A model generated the notes under the pieces. It ran no database searches. It had not been told where the DNA came from and was given only the letters and a program-made list of their open reading frames with translations. From contig JAFSPS010000002.1 of assembly GCA_017451385.1 (NCBI GenBank), positions 62,001 through 126,000 of the forward strand: 64,000 bases of DNA, read 5' to 3'. The position numbers and the translations under genes are program-made. Within the stretch, counting starts at the first letter, position 1, and each line of letters begins with the position of its first letter. Shown piece by piece: positions 19,835 through 28,770 of this stretch. This DNA comes from Bacteroidales bacterium (lineage in GTDB: Bacteria; Bacteroidota; Bacteroidia; Bacteroidales; P3).

Positions 19835-19880
19835 GCATATCAATAGAAACTATTTGATTTCTTAAAATCTTCCCAATACG

Positions 19881-21869
19881 CTATTCTACAAACCCTGGCA
19901 TTTTCTTAGGTGTGAATCCTAAGTTAATCTGTTTCACGCCGTCTTTGTCAATTTGTAGAAGCAGAGATTCCATGGGTTTGAATTTCAGTGTCCACTGCTG
20001 AGAGCGACCGTGATGGTTGATGGTGATGTCGCGTGTTGAGCCCTTGTCGGTAAAGGCATAGCAGTAGTCCAGTGGGTATTGAATTGTCTGCGTCATGGGG
20101 TTGGCGACAAAGACATAGTAGGTGTCGCCTTCTTCGCGCACCCAGAAGTCAGGCAGATTGTCGCCTTCGATGAGCGGCTTGATAGTCTGTTTCACAGCAG
20201 TGGCGGTGGGGTCGTTGCTGACATTCTTGAGAGCCATGAGTTCGGCGACGAGGTCGCTGTATTCGGCGTGTTTGTTGCGTCCGGGCTCTTTAGGTTCGCG
20301 AGCCATCACAACGGGTAGTCCTTGTTTTGCCAGTGCCAGGATGCTGCGCAGCGCACCCATCTCCATGTATTCCACATCGCTGTAAAGGGCTCTGAAAGAG
20401 GCTTCGCCGCAGTGTAATGTGTCGTTGTTGTAAGTGGCCGAGGCAAGGAAATGTTCATTCACCCACAGTGGTTGCATACCTTTCAGCTGCGAAGGGGTGT
20501 TGATGTAGCGCATCTCGTACTTGCCGCCCACCCATTTCATCTGTTCATATACCCAGTCGGGGTAGCGGCGTTCCATCCATGAATCCTCCAACGGCATATA
20601 GACTGCCATAGTGCTGTAGTTCTTGCCTTTGCGCATATATTGCGACACGATGGACATATATCGGTTGAACTCCGTCAGTGCCGTTCCGCTGAGGTTGCAC
20701 AGTTCGCTGGTGCTCAACTGGCAGGTGGTATAGAAGAAGTTACTGGTGTCGCCTACCTTGTTGTATGGGAAACCGTGCCAAATAATCTGGTTGGTGCCGT
20801 TGGCAAAGATGGCGTCGCAAATCAGCTTGAGGTCGGCAATTTGCTCTTTGCCTTGATGAGGGCTGTGTCCGTGTCCGTTCTTGTAGCGTAGGCCTGTCCA
20901 TCCGTAGGCACAGGTGAAAGTCTCTGCCGTTACGGCGTCTTTTCCGCCGAGGGCTGCCGCCGAGGCTGTTATCTTGCTGAAGCTGGGTTCGTAGAGGATG
21001 GCTTCCGTTTCAGGTATGTCCACCATTGTGAAGGCAGTCAGCAAGTCGGTGGGTGCGCCACCGCATTGGGCGCGTGAGAAGGCTCCCATAGCTTTTGCGT
21101 TGTCGGCGAAGGGGCCGTAGAACTCTCTCATCACGTAGCCTGAGAGGGTGTGCATATAGTCGTAGTAGATATCGGCATTGGCGGTGTCATATACAGTCTT
21201 GTTTTTTATGTATGGCGTGATGTCGTAGCCATGCTCTGCCTTGAATGTTTTGTCGAATCCGCGAGTCCATAGGTAGTCGGTCTCCACCTCCCAAGAATCG
21301 ACGAAGAGTCCTGATTTGCGTCCTTTGTAGGCATCAGCGAGCCCCTTGTTCATGCGTGCCGCGTAGCGTGCGAAGGCTTCGTGGTCCAAGTGGTTGAGTA
21401 TGCGTGCCATGCGTGGGTGGTCCCATGTCAGTGGTCGCTCGGCAATCTCTATGGAGTCGAAATAGTTGCGTGTCTGGTCGCCGTCGGGCAGCTCCACATC
21501 GCTGAAAGGCCACATGGTGCCATAGGTGTAGTCGCATCCCAGTCCCAGCGAGTCGGCTACTCTTTTCGCTACCCTCACCGGCACAGCCCACTCCTCGGAG
21601 AGGAAGTCGGTGTGTGCTCTTGCCGAATCGAGAAACATGGGGTAAATCCATGCTATCTCGACTCCGCCGAACTCATGCTCTTTGAGCCATATCAGCTGGT
21701 TGCGCACGTCGTTGGTGTCTATCTCCTGCGAGAACCACCACCAGCGCGTGTAGGGCTTGTAGTTGGAGTAGAGAACATCGTCAGCGGCGGCCTCTTGTTT
21801 GTTCTTGCAGCCATTGAACATTGTGCCGAGCAGTACGGCGGTGAGAACGAAAAGTATTGTTTTTTTCAT
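19881..21869 (-). CDS. GH106-like glycoside hydrolase lipoprotein
   Basis: A 662-residue lipoprotein (Cys at about residue 21 in TMFNGC). The N-terminus of the mature part, KPYTRWWWFSQEID then QLIWLKEHEFGGVEIAW, is the opening I associate with GH106-related hydrolases such as alpha-L-rhamnosidase-like enzymes of Bacteroidetes. Further conserved-looking stretches are MWPFSDVELPDGD and DSWEVETDYLWTRGF, and an acidic pair LYEPSFSK near 295. Length is shorter than full GH106 enzymes (about 800-1100), so the accessory C-terminal domains may be missing. No SusC/SusD pair is adjacent, so it is not in an ordinary utilisation locus. The substrate is unknown. Confidence 0.7.
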   Translation of the reverse strand: MKKTILFVLTAVLLGTMFNGCKNKQEAAADDVLYSNYKPYTRWWWFSQEIDTNDVRNQLIWLKEHEFGGVEIAWIYPMFLDSARAHTDFLSEEWAVPVRVAKRVADSLGLGCDYTYGTMWPFSDVELPDGDQTRNYFDSIEIAERPLTWDHPRMARILNHLDHEAFARYAARMNKGLADAYKGRKSGLFVDSWEVETDYLWTRGFDKTFKAEHGYDITPYIKNKTVYDTANADIYYDYMHTLSGYVMREFYGPFADNAKAMGAFSRAQCGGAPTDLLTAFTMVDIPETEAILYEPSFSKITASAAALGGKDAVTAETFTCAYGWTGLRYKNGHGHSPHQGKEQIADLKLICDAIFANGTNQIIWHGFPYNKVGDTSNFFYTTCQLSTSELCNLSGTALTEFNRYMSIVSQYMRKGKNYSTMAVYMPLEDSWMERRYPDWVYEQMKWVGGKYEMRYINTPSQLKGMQPLWVNEHFLASATYNNDTLHCGEASFRALYSDVEYMEMGALRSILALAKQGLPVVMAREPKEPGRNKHAEYSDLVAELMALKNVSNDPTATAVKQTIKPLIEGDNLPDFWVREEGDTYYVFVANPMTQTIQYPLDYCYAFTDKGSTRDITINHHGRSQQWTLKFKPMESLLLQIDKDGVKQINLGFTPKKMPGFVE

Positions 21870-21929
21870 GGTTTGGTAGTTTTTGTTACATCGATAAAGA
21901 TACTATGTGGTATGGCATCTATAAAAATA

Positions 21930-21937
21930 CAAAGGTA
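21930..21937 (-). promoter_or_regulatory. Promoter -7 box for the GH106-like gene
   Basis: TACCTTTG on the minus strand, 61 bp upstream of the start. Confidence 0.5.
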
Positions 21938-22185
21938 CAAGTATTTTTTTAATATATAGTAAAAAATGGTAGTATTTTGAGTGATAGTTGTTTATATTTT
22001 TTTTTTTTTCAAATCTGGTGAAGCTATTGTCGTAACTGTCCAAGCCAACATGTGGCAAAAAACAGATGTTTTCTGACGGACAGCAAATATTAAGAGGCAT
22101 ACTTTTTTTCTTTGAAAAAATATCATTTCAAAATACTAAATGAAAAAATATTTCGTTCTTTCGCTTGTTTTTTTGAAAAAAAATG

Positions 22186-22193
22186 TATTTTTG
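22186..22193 (+). promoter_or_regulatory. Promoter for the sigma factor gene
   Basis: TATTTTTG fits the -7 consensus, with a CTTG at 22164-22167 as a possible -33 box 18 bp upstream. It lies inside the longest reading frame, which argues that translation begins downstream of about 22200. Confidence 0.6.
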
Positions 22194-22274
22194 CATTTCC
22201 AAAACAAAACAATAAACGTTCAACCATCAACGCTCATTGCTATAGAGGAACAACTATCAGTTATTAACTCTAAA

Positions 22275-22877
22275 ATGCAGGTTACTATGACCGACAACAG
22301 AAGCGAACTCACTGACAATGAGCTAATACGTCGTTATAAGGATGGCGATTACAGTTGTTTCGAGTATTTGATGGATAGATATAGGACGAAGGTTTACGGC
22401 TACATCTTCTCTGTGGTGAAGGATAAGTCCACCAGCGACGATATATTCCAAGACACTTTTTTCAAGGTCGTAACTACCATACAAGGTGGATATTATAGGG
22501 ACGAAAATAAGTTTATCCACTGGGTGATGCGCATTGCGCACAATCTAATTGTTGACCATTTTCGTCGAAACAATAAGATGCCAATGGTGGCAAATAACAA
22601 TACGCGCGAGGTTGTGGACCAGCTGAAGGTGTTTGATGAGAATGTGGAGCAGGAAATCATGCGTCGCCAGTCGAGCCGTAACGTGCGCAAGCTTGTCAAG
22701 ATGCTTCCTGCTGAGCAGCGACGTGTCGTTATCTTGCGTCACTACGGCAAATGCGATTTCAAAGATATAGCGGCGCGTACGGGAGTGAGCATCAACACGG
22801 CCCTCGGTCGTATGCGCTATGCTATCATCAATCTGCGCCGCCTCGCCGAAGAGCATAAGATGACTATAGAGCTGTAG
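22275..22877 (+). CDS. ECF-type RNA polymerase sigma factor
   Basis: A 200-residue sigma-70 family protein. Region 2 runs over about residues 12-95, with the DxxQDTFFKV segment (region 2.2/2.3) and HWVMRIAHNLIVDHFRR (region 2.4). Region 4 is near 145-195, with EQRRVVILRHYGKCDFKDIAARTGVSINTALGR as recognition helix-turn-helix. The open frame extends to 22140, but the predicted promoter at 22186 lies inside it. I use the first ATG after it, with the ATG at 22287 equally possible. No anti-sigma factor gene is adjacent, so its signal is unknown. Confidence 0.88.
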   Translation: MQVTMTDNRSELTDNELIRRYKDGDYSCFEYLMDRYRTKVYGYIFSVVKDKSTSDDIFQDTFFKVVTTIQGGYYRDENKFIHWVMRIAHNLIVDHFRRNNKMPMVANNNTREVVDQLKVFDENVEQEIMRRQSSRNVRKLVKMLPAEQRRVVILRHYGKCDFKDIAARTGVSINTALGRMRYAIINLRRLAEEHKMTIEL

Positions 22878-22890
22878 TCTGTCGTATCTT

Positions 22891-23096
22891 GGATTTTAGG
22901 ATTGGAAGATTTTAGGATTGGAAGATTTTAAGATTGGGAGATTTTAAGATTGGAAGATTTTAGGATTGGGAGATTTTAGGATTGGAAGATTTTAAGATTG
23001 GAAGATTTTAGGATTGGAAGATTTTAGGATTGGGAGATTTTAGGATTGGGAGATTTTAAGATTGGAAGATTTTAGGATTGGAGGATTTTAGGATTA
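22891..23096. repeat. 16-bp tandem repeat array (about 13 copies)
   Basis: A unit close to ATTTTAGGATTGGAAG is repeated without spacers, with A/G variation at a few positions. Each unit is itself two similar 8-bp halves. It fills the gap between the sigma factor gene and the reversed hairpin element. Confidence 0.9.
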
Positions 23097-23100
23097 ATAT

Positions 23101-23190
23101 GCAACCTCTACGAAGTTGAGAGGTTTGAAAATCAGATAGTTTTTATTTATAGGTAACTCCTATGGAGTTATTTATAGAAGTCCCTTTGTT
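23101..23190. repeat. Composite GTA/TAT-loop hairpin repeat, reversed
   Basis: Reverse-oriented copy of the composite at 9490: an imperfect CCTC...GAGG palindrome at 23105-23123, the conserved spacer ATCAGATAGTTTTTATT, and AACTCC-TAT-GGAGTT at 23155-23169 followed by TTATAGAAGTCCC. Confidence 0.7.
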
Positions 23191-23211
23191 TCTATAATCG
23201 AACAAATTGTG

Positions 23212-23219
23212 TACTTTTG
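23212..23219 (+). promoter_or_regulatory. Promoter -7 box for the C69 dipeptidase gene
   Basis: TACTTTTG, 29 bp before the ATG at 23248. It overlaps the first codons of the longer open frame, so it decides the start. Confidence 0.6.
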
Positions 23220-23247
23220 TAGATTGAAACCAATATTCTACATCAGT

Positions 23248-25011
23248 ATGCAACAGATAGCAAGCAGAAAGGCATTTGTGCCCTTAATGTTATTATTTAT
23301 CTCAATGTGTATATGGCAAGAGGCAGGTGCGTGCACCAATTTTCTCGCCACGCGAGGCGCCACCAAGGACGGCTCTACCTTCATTACCTATGCCGCTGAC
23401 TCTCACGGGCTTTATGGCGACCTTGTATTTTATCGTGTGGCCGATCATGCTGTCGGCGAGACTATCACCTTGCGCGAAGGGAGTAAAGTAATGTGCGAGG
23501 TGGCGCAGGTGGGACACACTTTCAATGTTGTGGGCTATATCAATGAACATCAGGTGGCCATAGGTGAGAGTACTTTTGACGGCCGTCCGGAGTTGGCTGG
23601 TGTTGATGGCCTTAACTATGTTACCATGTTTCACCTTGCGCTGCAACGTGCTACTACGGCGCGTGAGGCAATAAGGATTATGGCAGAGCTCATGGATACC
23701 CACGGCTATCGTAGCACTGGCGAGTCGTTCTCCATCTGTGACCCCAACGAAGTGTGGATTATGGAGGTCATCGGCAAGGGGCGTCCCGAATACGACACCA
23801 TAAAAGGAAAGGCCGTGCTGAAGAAAGGTTACAAGAATTTCAAAGAGGGAGCCGTGTGGGTGGCGCGCCGCGTGCCAGAGGGCTATGTTACGGGACATGC
23901 CAACCAAGCACGTATCACCACATTCCCGCAGATGCGTAAGGAGAGCTTCCGCAGTATCGACAGCCGCAATATGAAGTACCTCGTGCGCCCCGAGGTGGAA
24001 TGTGTCTATTCTGCCGATGTAATCTCTCTGGCGCGTCTGCGCGGCTATTTCGACGGTAAGGATGAGGATTTCAGCTTCGCCGATGCCTACTGTCCGCTGA
24101 CATTCGTCGGCATGAGGGGCTGCGACGCACGCGTATATGCCATGTTTGCTGACCTCAAGGAGGGCATCCGCGAGCAGTATGCAGACTATGCCCTCGGCCG
24201 TAATCCGCAGAACAGGCTGCCGCTATGGATAAAGCCCGACCGTAAGATAGATGTGCACGACGTGATGAATATCATGCGTAACCATTATGAGAATACGCCA
24301 CTCGACATGACCCATGACATTGGTGCCGGTCCCTTCGGCAGCCCCTACCGCTGGCGTCCGATGCACTACACTGTTGATGGCAAGACCTATATGCACGAGC
24401 GTCCCATCTCCACGCAACAGACAGGTTTTTGCGCCATAGCACAGTGTCGCGGATGGTTGCCAAACGACATTGGAGGTATGCTGTGGTTTGGCGTGGACGA
24501 TACCTACTCCACTGTCTTCTCGCCGCTCTACTGTAATCAGACCGTCATTCCCGAATGTTTCCGTCAAGGCAACGGCAGCCTTACCGAATATAGCGAGACG
24601 GCGGCATTCTGGCTTTTCAACCGTGTAGCCAACTACGCCTACAGCCGCTATGGCGACATGATAAAGGACATCCAGCAGGCACAGGACGAGTTGGAGACGG
24701 GTTTCATAAAAGAGGTGGCAGAACACGACAAACTGTTGCTTAATGCACATCCTGACCAGCGTGCCACGCTCAATGACGATTTTGCGACGCGTATGGCCGA
24801 CCGCATGATGCGGCGGTGGAAGCAACTTGACCAGTTCCTGCTGATGCGCTACATGGATGGCACCGTGCGACGTCTCAACAACGATGGCTCTCTGGACCGC
24901 CACCACTTCGACTTGCCCGGCTATCCCGAGTGGTTCAACCGTAAGATTGTCGATGACCAAGGCGACAAAAACCTTGAGCACGAAGTAGGCAAGGAACCTA
25001 CGATTTTTTGA
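23248..25011 (+). CDS. Exported C69 family dipeptidase
   Basis: A 587-residue Ntn-hydrolase related to PepD of Lactobacillus. A signal peptide (to about residue 28) is followed at once by ACTNFL, so cleavage exposes the nucleophile Cys29 at the new N-terminus. Further C69 features are GSTFITYAADSH and GVDGLNYVTMFHLALQRATTAREAIRIMAELM, then NEVWIMEVIGKG. Such enzymes cleave a broad range of dipeptides. In Bacteroidales, secreted versions probably act in the periplasm on imported peptides. The frame opens at 23209, but the promoter box lies on that part. It follows the repeat array and reads away from it. Confidence 0.9.
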   Translation: MQQIASRKAFVPLMLLFISMCIWQEAGACTNFLATRGATKDGSTFITYAADSHGLYGDLVFYRVADHAVGETITLREGSKVMCEVAQVGHTFNVVGYINEHQVAIGESTFDGRPELAGVDGLNYVTMFHLALQRATTAREAIRIMAELMDTHGYRSTGESFSICDPNEVWIMEVIGKGRPEYDTIKGKAVLKKGYKNFKEGAVWVARRVPEGYVTGHANQARITTFPQMRKESFRSIDSRNMKYLVRPEVECVYSADVISLARLRGYFDGKDEDFSFADAYCPLTFVGMRGCDARVYAMFADLKEGIREQYADYALGRNPQNRLPLWIKPDRKIDVHDVMNIMRNHYENTPLDMTHDIGAGPFGSPYRWRPMHYTVDGKTYMHERPISTQQTGFCAIAQCRGWLPNDIGGMLWFGVDDTYSTVFSPLYCNQTVIPECFRQGNGSLTEYSETAAFWLFNRVANYAYSRYGDMIKDIQQAQDELETGFIKEVAEHDKLLLNAHPDQRATLNDDFATRMADRMMRRWKQLDQFLLMRYMDGTVRRLNNDGSLDRHHFDLPGYPEWFNRKIVDDQGDKNLEHEVGKEPTIF

Positions 25012-25045
25012 TAATCCATAATGGTGAGACAGAATAACATAGTAA

Positions 25046-25285
25046 TATGGGGTAGATCTTTCTTTCGCTGTAAGAAATCCGCTCAAGCAGGGTGATGATG
25101 CGACAACCATAACTCGCTATCTCCACCTCTACACTCATAATGGGCTTATGGGCTATGCTTACCAGTTCGGTGAGAAATGGAGTGGGGCAATATACAAAAG
25201 GATAGAAATTATTGACGACCTAACCATTCGTGTTAGCTTCGATGAAAATGATTTCACTATAATAGATTATCAAACTGAACATTAG
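25046..25285 (+). pseudogene. Gene remnant without start codon, unrecognised
   Basis: An 80-codon open stretch (beginning YGVDLSFAV, ending VSFDENDFTIIDYQTEH then TAG) has no start codon and is bounded upstream by an in-frame TAA. The composition looks coding (LHLYTHNGLMGYAYQFGEKW), so it is probably the end of a decayed gene. I do not recognise the family. It lies 4 bp before the broken hydrolase. Confidence 0.45.
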
Positions 25286-25288
25286 TAT

Positions 25289-25849
25289 ATGATATCCTAT
25301 CATCAAATTCACGTTGAGGATTGCAATATCTTTTATCGTAAGGCTGGTTCACCCGAAAATCCTGCCATTCTACTTTTGCATGGGTTCCCATCAAGCAGCC
25401 ATATGTTCCGAGAGTTGATGCCTGAACTGGCAGACTGGTATTAATTGCGTCAGCAGTTTACCTCTGCATATGCCCTTGATACTATCATCGGGCAATATAC
25501 CTACGGAACCCCCGAAGGTAGTGTGGGTCCCGATAGTTATTCGCTCGACTACTATTATGTAAACCTGCCTGGGCGGGCAGAGATGCAGAACGACTTGATT
25601 CTGGACTATCGCTCTAATGTCGCCCTTTACGCAGAGTTTCAGAAATATTTACGCGACTATCAGCCGCCCCTGATGGCTGTATGGGGAGAGAACGACCCTT
25701 CCTTTATCCCTGCTGGAGCAAGAGCGTTTAAACGAGACCTGCCAAACGCGGAGATATGTTTTGTAGCGAGTGGTCATTTTGCGTTGGAAAGCCATCATAC
25801 AGAGATTGCTATGATGATGAAGGATTTTTTGAATAGGGCATTGAGGTAG
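25289..25849 (+). pseudogene. Alpha/beta hydrolase with internal deletion and stop
   Basis: The first 51 codons encode an alpha/beta hydrolase N-terminus with the oxyanion motif LLLHGFPSSSHMF. They end at an in-frame TAA (25442-25444). Directly after it, in the same frame, the last 134 codons of the same family follow (QQFTSAYALDTIIGQYTYGTP, LDYRSNVALY, VWGENDPSFIPAGA with the catalytic Asp region, and GHFALE with the catalytic His). About 100 middle residues, including the GxSxG nucleophile, are missing relative to the usual length of about 285. It is therefore inactive. Confidence 0.85.
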
Positions 25850-25933
25850 AGCCTCTTTTTTTTGTGGGGCGATAGGGCGATATTTTTTTTTATTTTTTTC
25901 TTGACTGTCTCACGCTTTGCAGCACCTGACGGT

Positions 25934-25941
25934 TATATTTG
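25934..25941 (+). promoter_or_regulatory. Promoter -7 box before the 26-kb hypothetical pair
   Basis: TATATTTG, 127 bp upstream of the start at 26068. Confidence 0.45.
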
Positions 25942-26067
25942 CAGCATGCAGATGTGGCATGATTTGCCATTATGAATGTTGCAAAATTCATATTGTCAGT
26001 TGGTTAAAATGTAAAGCGTGGTCGCCGAAAAACGCATAACGAGTAGGCATCTTAAAACTATACTACT

Positions 26068-26577
26068 ATGAACAAATATATCGAAGAGTATCTCGAAAAG
26101 AAGGCTGCCGAGCGAAGGGCAGAGCAGCAACGGGAGGCGCAAGAAAAGATTATGAAAATGGCGCAGCAATTAAAGATTGGTGAACGAGAATACAATGAGG
26201 ACGAGATTGTCGGCACAAGCGAAAGTTATCCTCATTGGGATAGGCAGGAGAAGTGTGCATTTCGCTACAATGTCGGCGATGTCACGGTAGAGGATTACGA
26301 AGCTCTCGCTGCTCTTTTCCCTAAGGAGGAGGTCAAGGTAAAGCCTGCCGAGCGGAGTGGGTGGTACACCTTTGCAGTGATAATGATTGTCATTGGTGGT
26401 TTGGGCGTTTTGAGTGCGTTCGTTGCTGTTGTTGCAGACGACTCCTATCGTAAAGTATGGACACCTTTTTGGATTTCGTTAGTCTCATACCTCTTCGTGG
26501 TAGGCTTCTTCGGCATCATCATGCTGCTGAGCCAGATAAAGGAGACACTTGACAATATTATGATAAAATCCAAGTGA
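26068..26577 (+). CDS. Hypothetical membrane protein with N-terminal coiled coil
   Basis: A 169-residue protein I do not recognise. Residues 1-50 are strongly charged and helical (KKAAERRAEQQREAQEKIMKM), a likely coiled coil. Two hydrophobic segments near 103-122 and 138-158 should span the inner membrane. There is no signal peptide, so the charged N-terminus is probably cytoplasmic. A lipoprotein gene follows 41 bp downstream and may be cotranscribed. Confidence 0.7.
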   Translation: MNKYIEEYLEKKAAERRAEQQREAQEKIMKMAQQLKIGEREYNEDEIVGTSESYPHWDRQEKCAFRYNVGDVTVEDYEALAALFPKEEVKVKPAERSGWYTFAVIMIVIGGLGVLSAFVAVVADDSYRKVWTPFWISLVSYLFVVGFFGIIMLLSQIKETLDNIMIKSK

Positions 26578-26618
26578 ATTATAACAGAGCAATTGTATAA
26601 TCATATAATAAAAGAATT

Positions 26619-27275
26619 ATGAAAAAGAACATCTTACTTTTTTCACTCGTCATCGTATTTGCATTTGTTGGGTGCAAATCGAAGGAGGATAAGGCTGCCG
26701 ACCTTATAGGGAAGGAACTTGCCAAGACGCTTTACGATTTCGACAGCTATCAGCCGATAGAGACTACCGTTGTCGAAGCGAAGAACACGATGTATAATGA
26801 TAGTGCTTGCTGGGCGCAGGCGAGAAGTTTTTACGCTGCTTGTGCGAAATTGACATCATACACTGATGCTATGAAAGAGGATTTAGACCACATAGATATC
26901 TGGGGTCCGCCGTCATACTATTCAAGCTCTTACTCAGATAGGAAATATTATGAGTACAGAGAAAAGTATAATGATGATTTGAGCAAGGCGGAGGCTGCGT
27001 TAAGCACTTGTAAGATAAAGGCAAAAGAACTGAAGGCTACGATATTTAGCCTTGACACTACACAGGTTATCGGCTGGGAGGTGACTCACCATTTCAGATG
27101 TAAGACAAGAGGTGGCATGCCTGATATAGGGCATTACCGTTATATTATTGATAAGAAGTTTGAGCGCATCCTGTTGATAGAGGATTTGGACGACGAGACA
27201 GATGGGACGAGATTGTCGTTGGAAAGTGTGAGAGCTGGGCGCTGGGATGACGACGAAGATGACGCTGTATTATAA
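26619..27275 (+). CDS. Lipoprotein of unknown function
   Basis: A 218-residue product. The signal peptide ends in a lipobox (AFVGC, Cys at about residue 19), so it is anchored in the envelope. The mature protein is mostly helical and rich in Lys, Glu and Tyr, with a central YYSSSYSDRKYYEYREKY stretch and an acidic tail (DDDEDDA). No domain is recognised. It probably forms a two-gene unit with the preceding membrane protein. Confidence 0.7.
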   Translation: MKKNILLFSLVIVFAFVGCKSKEDKAADLIGKELAKTLYDFDSYQPIETTVVEAKNTMYNDSACWAQARSFYAACAKLTSYTDAMKEDLDHIDIWGPPSYYSSSYSDRKYYEYREKYNDDLSKAEAALSTCKIKAKELKATIFSLDTTQVIGWEVTHHFRCKTRGGMPDIGHYRYIIDKKFERILLIEDLDDETDGTRLSLESVRAGRWDDDEDDAVL

Positions 27276-27296
27276 TTGAAACACCATTTGCTTTTA

Positions 27297-27380
27297 GCGA
27301 GTAAGGAGTAGGAAACATCTGTTTCTTTGCCTCTTACTCGCAAAAAAGCGTGGTGATTAGTGACAATCTGCACACTAATC
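27297..27380. terminator. Two inverted repeats between convergent genes
   Basis: A 9-bp stem (27297-27305 with 27333-27341) and an 8-bp stem (27355-27362 with 27373-27380) lie between the lipoprotein gene and the convergent transporter gene. Neither has a clean T run, so termination is plausible but not certain. Confidence 0.4.
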
Positions 27381-27407
27381 GTTTGTTGCATCTTCATGCC
27401 ACGCTGG

Positions 27408-28763
27408 TTACAACATTCCTGACACAATGACTACGATGAGTGCCAGCGGGACAATGTAGCGGATTAGGAACATAAGGGCTGGATAGTAGGGGATGCGCAG
27501 TGTGCCGTGGTTGGATAGTTCGTCGCGTATGTCGTCTGGTGACATTTCCCAACCGAAGAAGATGCACAGTCCGAGAGCGCAGAGGGGGAACATGTATGTG
27601 CCGCTCAGTAGGTCTGTGAGGTCGAAGAGGTTTCGTCCCATAATAGTGATGTGACCCAGTATGCCGTTGGAGAGAGATAGGACTACTGCCACGGCGAGAG
27701 AGGCAGCGGTACATATTATTGCTGAGAGAGGGCGTCGAATGCCCGAAACTTCGGTTAGCCACACGCAAAGAAACTCTAACAACGAGATTGCGCTGGTTAG
27801 TGCCGCCATGACGAGTAGCAGGAAGAAAGCAATAGAAACATATTGTCCCACAGCCCCCATGGAATTGAACACTACGGGTAGCACCTTAAAGACAAGTCCC
27901 GCTCCTTCGGCTGGTTCCATGCCACAAGAGAATACTGCAGGGAAGATGGCTATGCCGGAAAGGATGGCGATAATGCTGTCGGAGAGGGTTATCCAGATAG
28001 TTGTTTTCAGAAGGTTGTCTTCGTTTGGGATATAGCCACCATAGACAATCATCATGCCTATGCCCACAGAGAGAGAGAAGAGTGCCTGTCCCAAGGCGGC
28101 GAGTACTGCTTCGGCATTTATTTTGCTGAAGTCGGGTAGCAGCAGGTAGGACAGTCCTTTGGCGCTTCCCGGCATGGAGAGAGCATAGACGCACAATGCC
28201 AGCAGGAGAAGGACGAGGAGCGGCATAAGGATTTTAGATACTGCCTCGATGCCATTACGCACTCCACCCATGATGACCGCCATAGCGATGAGCCCGAACA
28301 CAAGAAGGAATACCAACGGATGCCATGTGCTTGAGGCAAAACTGTTGAAATAGTTTGTGACTGCATCGGTTGTAGCACCCAGGTGTGTCAGTGTGCCTGT
28401 TGCCGCATCAGTTAGATAGCTTGTAGTCCAGCCGGAGATTACCCAGTAGAGAGAAAGCGTTACGAAGGTTACCAAAACGCCGAAATGACCTACGAAACGC
28501 CACCCTTTATGCTGCGGTGCCAGCATGGGGAGAGCTTGAGAGGGAGTGTGGTGTGTGTGGCGACCCATGATGAATTCCGCCATCATCATCGTGCCGCCCA
28601 GCAGAAAGACGAAGAGGAGGTAGATGAGCAGGAAGGCACCGCCGCCATATTTGCCGCAGATATAGGGGAAACGCCATACGTTGCCCAAGCCTACGGCAGA
28701 GCCTACGGCGGCAAGTATGGCTCCGAGATTGGAAGAAAAGGTATTGTTGTTGGCTGATGTCAT
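27408..28763 (-). CDS. Neurotransmitter:sodium symporter (NSS/SNF) family transporter
   Basis: A 451-residue inner membrane protein with about 11-12 hydrophobic segments. TM1 has the family signature LAAVGSAVGLGNVWRFPY, including the unwound sodium- and substrate-binding region. FLLGGTMMMAEFIMG (TM2) and the SLSVGIGMMIVYGGYIP stretch (TM6 region) are also typical. Bacterial relatives such as LeuT and Tyt1 couple amino-acid uptake to sodium. The substrate cannot be read from sequence. The N-terminus abuts a tandem 21-bp array that occupies the promoter region. Confidence 0.93.
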   Translation of the reverse strand: MTSANNNTFSSNLGAILAAVGSAVGLGNVWRFPYICGKYGGGAFLLIYLLFVFLLGGTMMMAEFIMGRHTHHTPSQALPMLAPQHKGWRFVGHFGVLVTFVTLSLYWVISGWTTSYLTDAATGTLTHLGATTDAVTNYFNSFASSTWHPLVFLLVFGLIAMAVIMGGVRNGIEAVSKILMPLLVLLLLALCVYALSMPGSAKGLSYLLLPDFSKINAEAVLAALGQALFSLSVGIGMMIVYGGYIPNEDNLLKTTIWITLSDSIIAILSGIAIFPAVFSCGMEPAEGAGLVFKVLPVVFNSMGAVGQYVSIAFFLLLVMAALTSAISLLEFLCVWLTEVSGIRRPLSAIICTAASLAVAVVLSLSNGILGHITIMGRNLFDLTDLLSGTYMFPLCALGLCIFFGWEMSPDDIRDELSNHGTLRIPYYPALMFLIRYIVPLALIVVIVSGML

Positions 28764-28770
28764 GTTGGAA

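Noticed and set aside
22891..23096. The 16-bp tandem array as CRISPR or as a coding repeat
   Set aside because: There are no spacers, and all frames are interrupted or lack starts; a 16-bp unit also shifts frame each copy.
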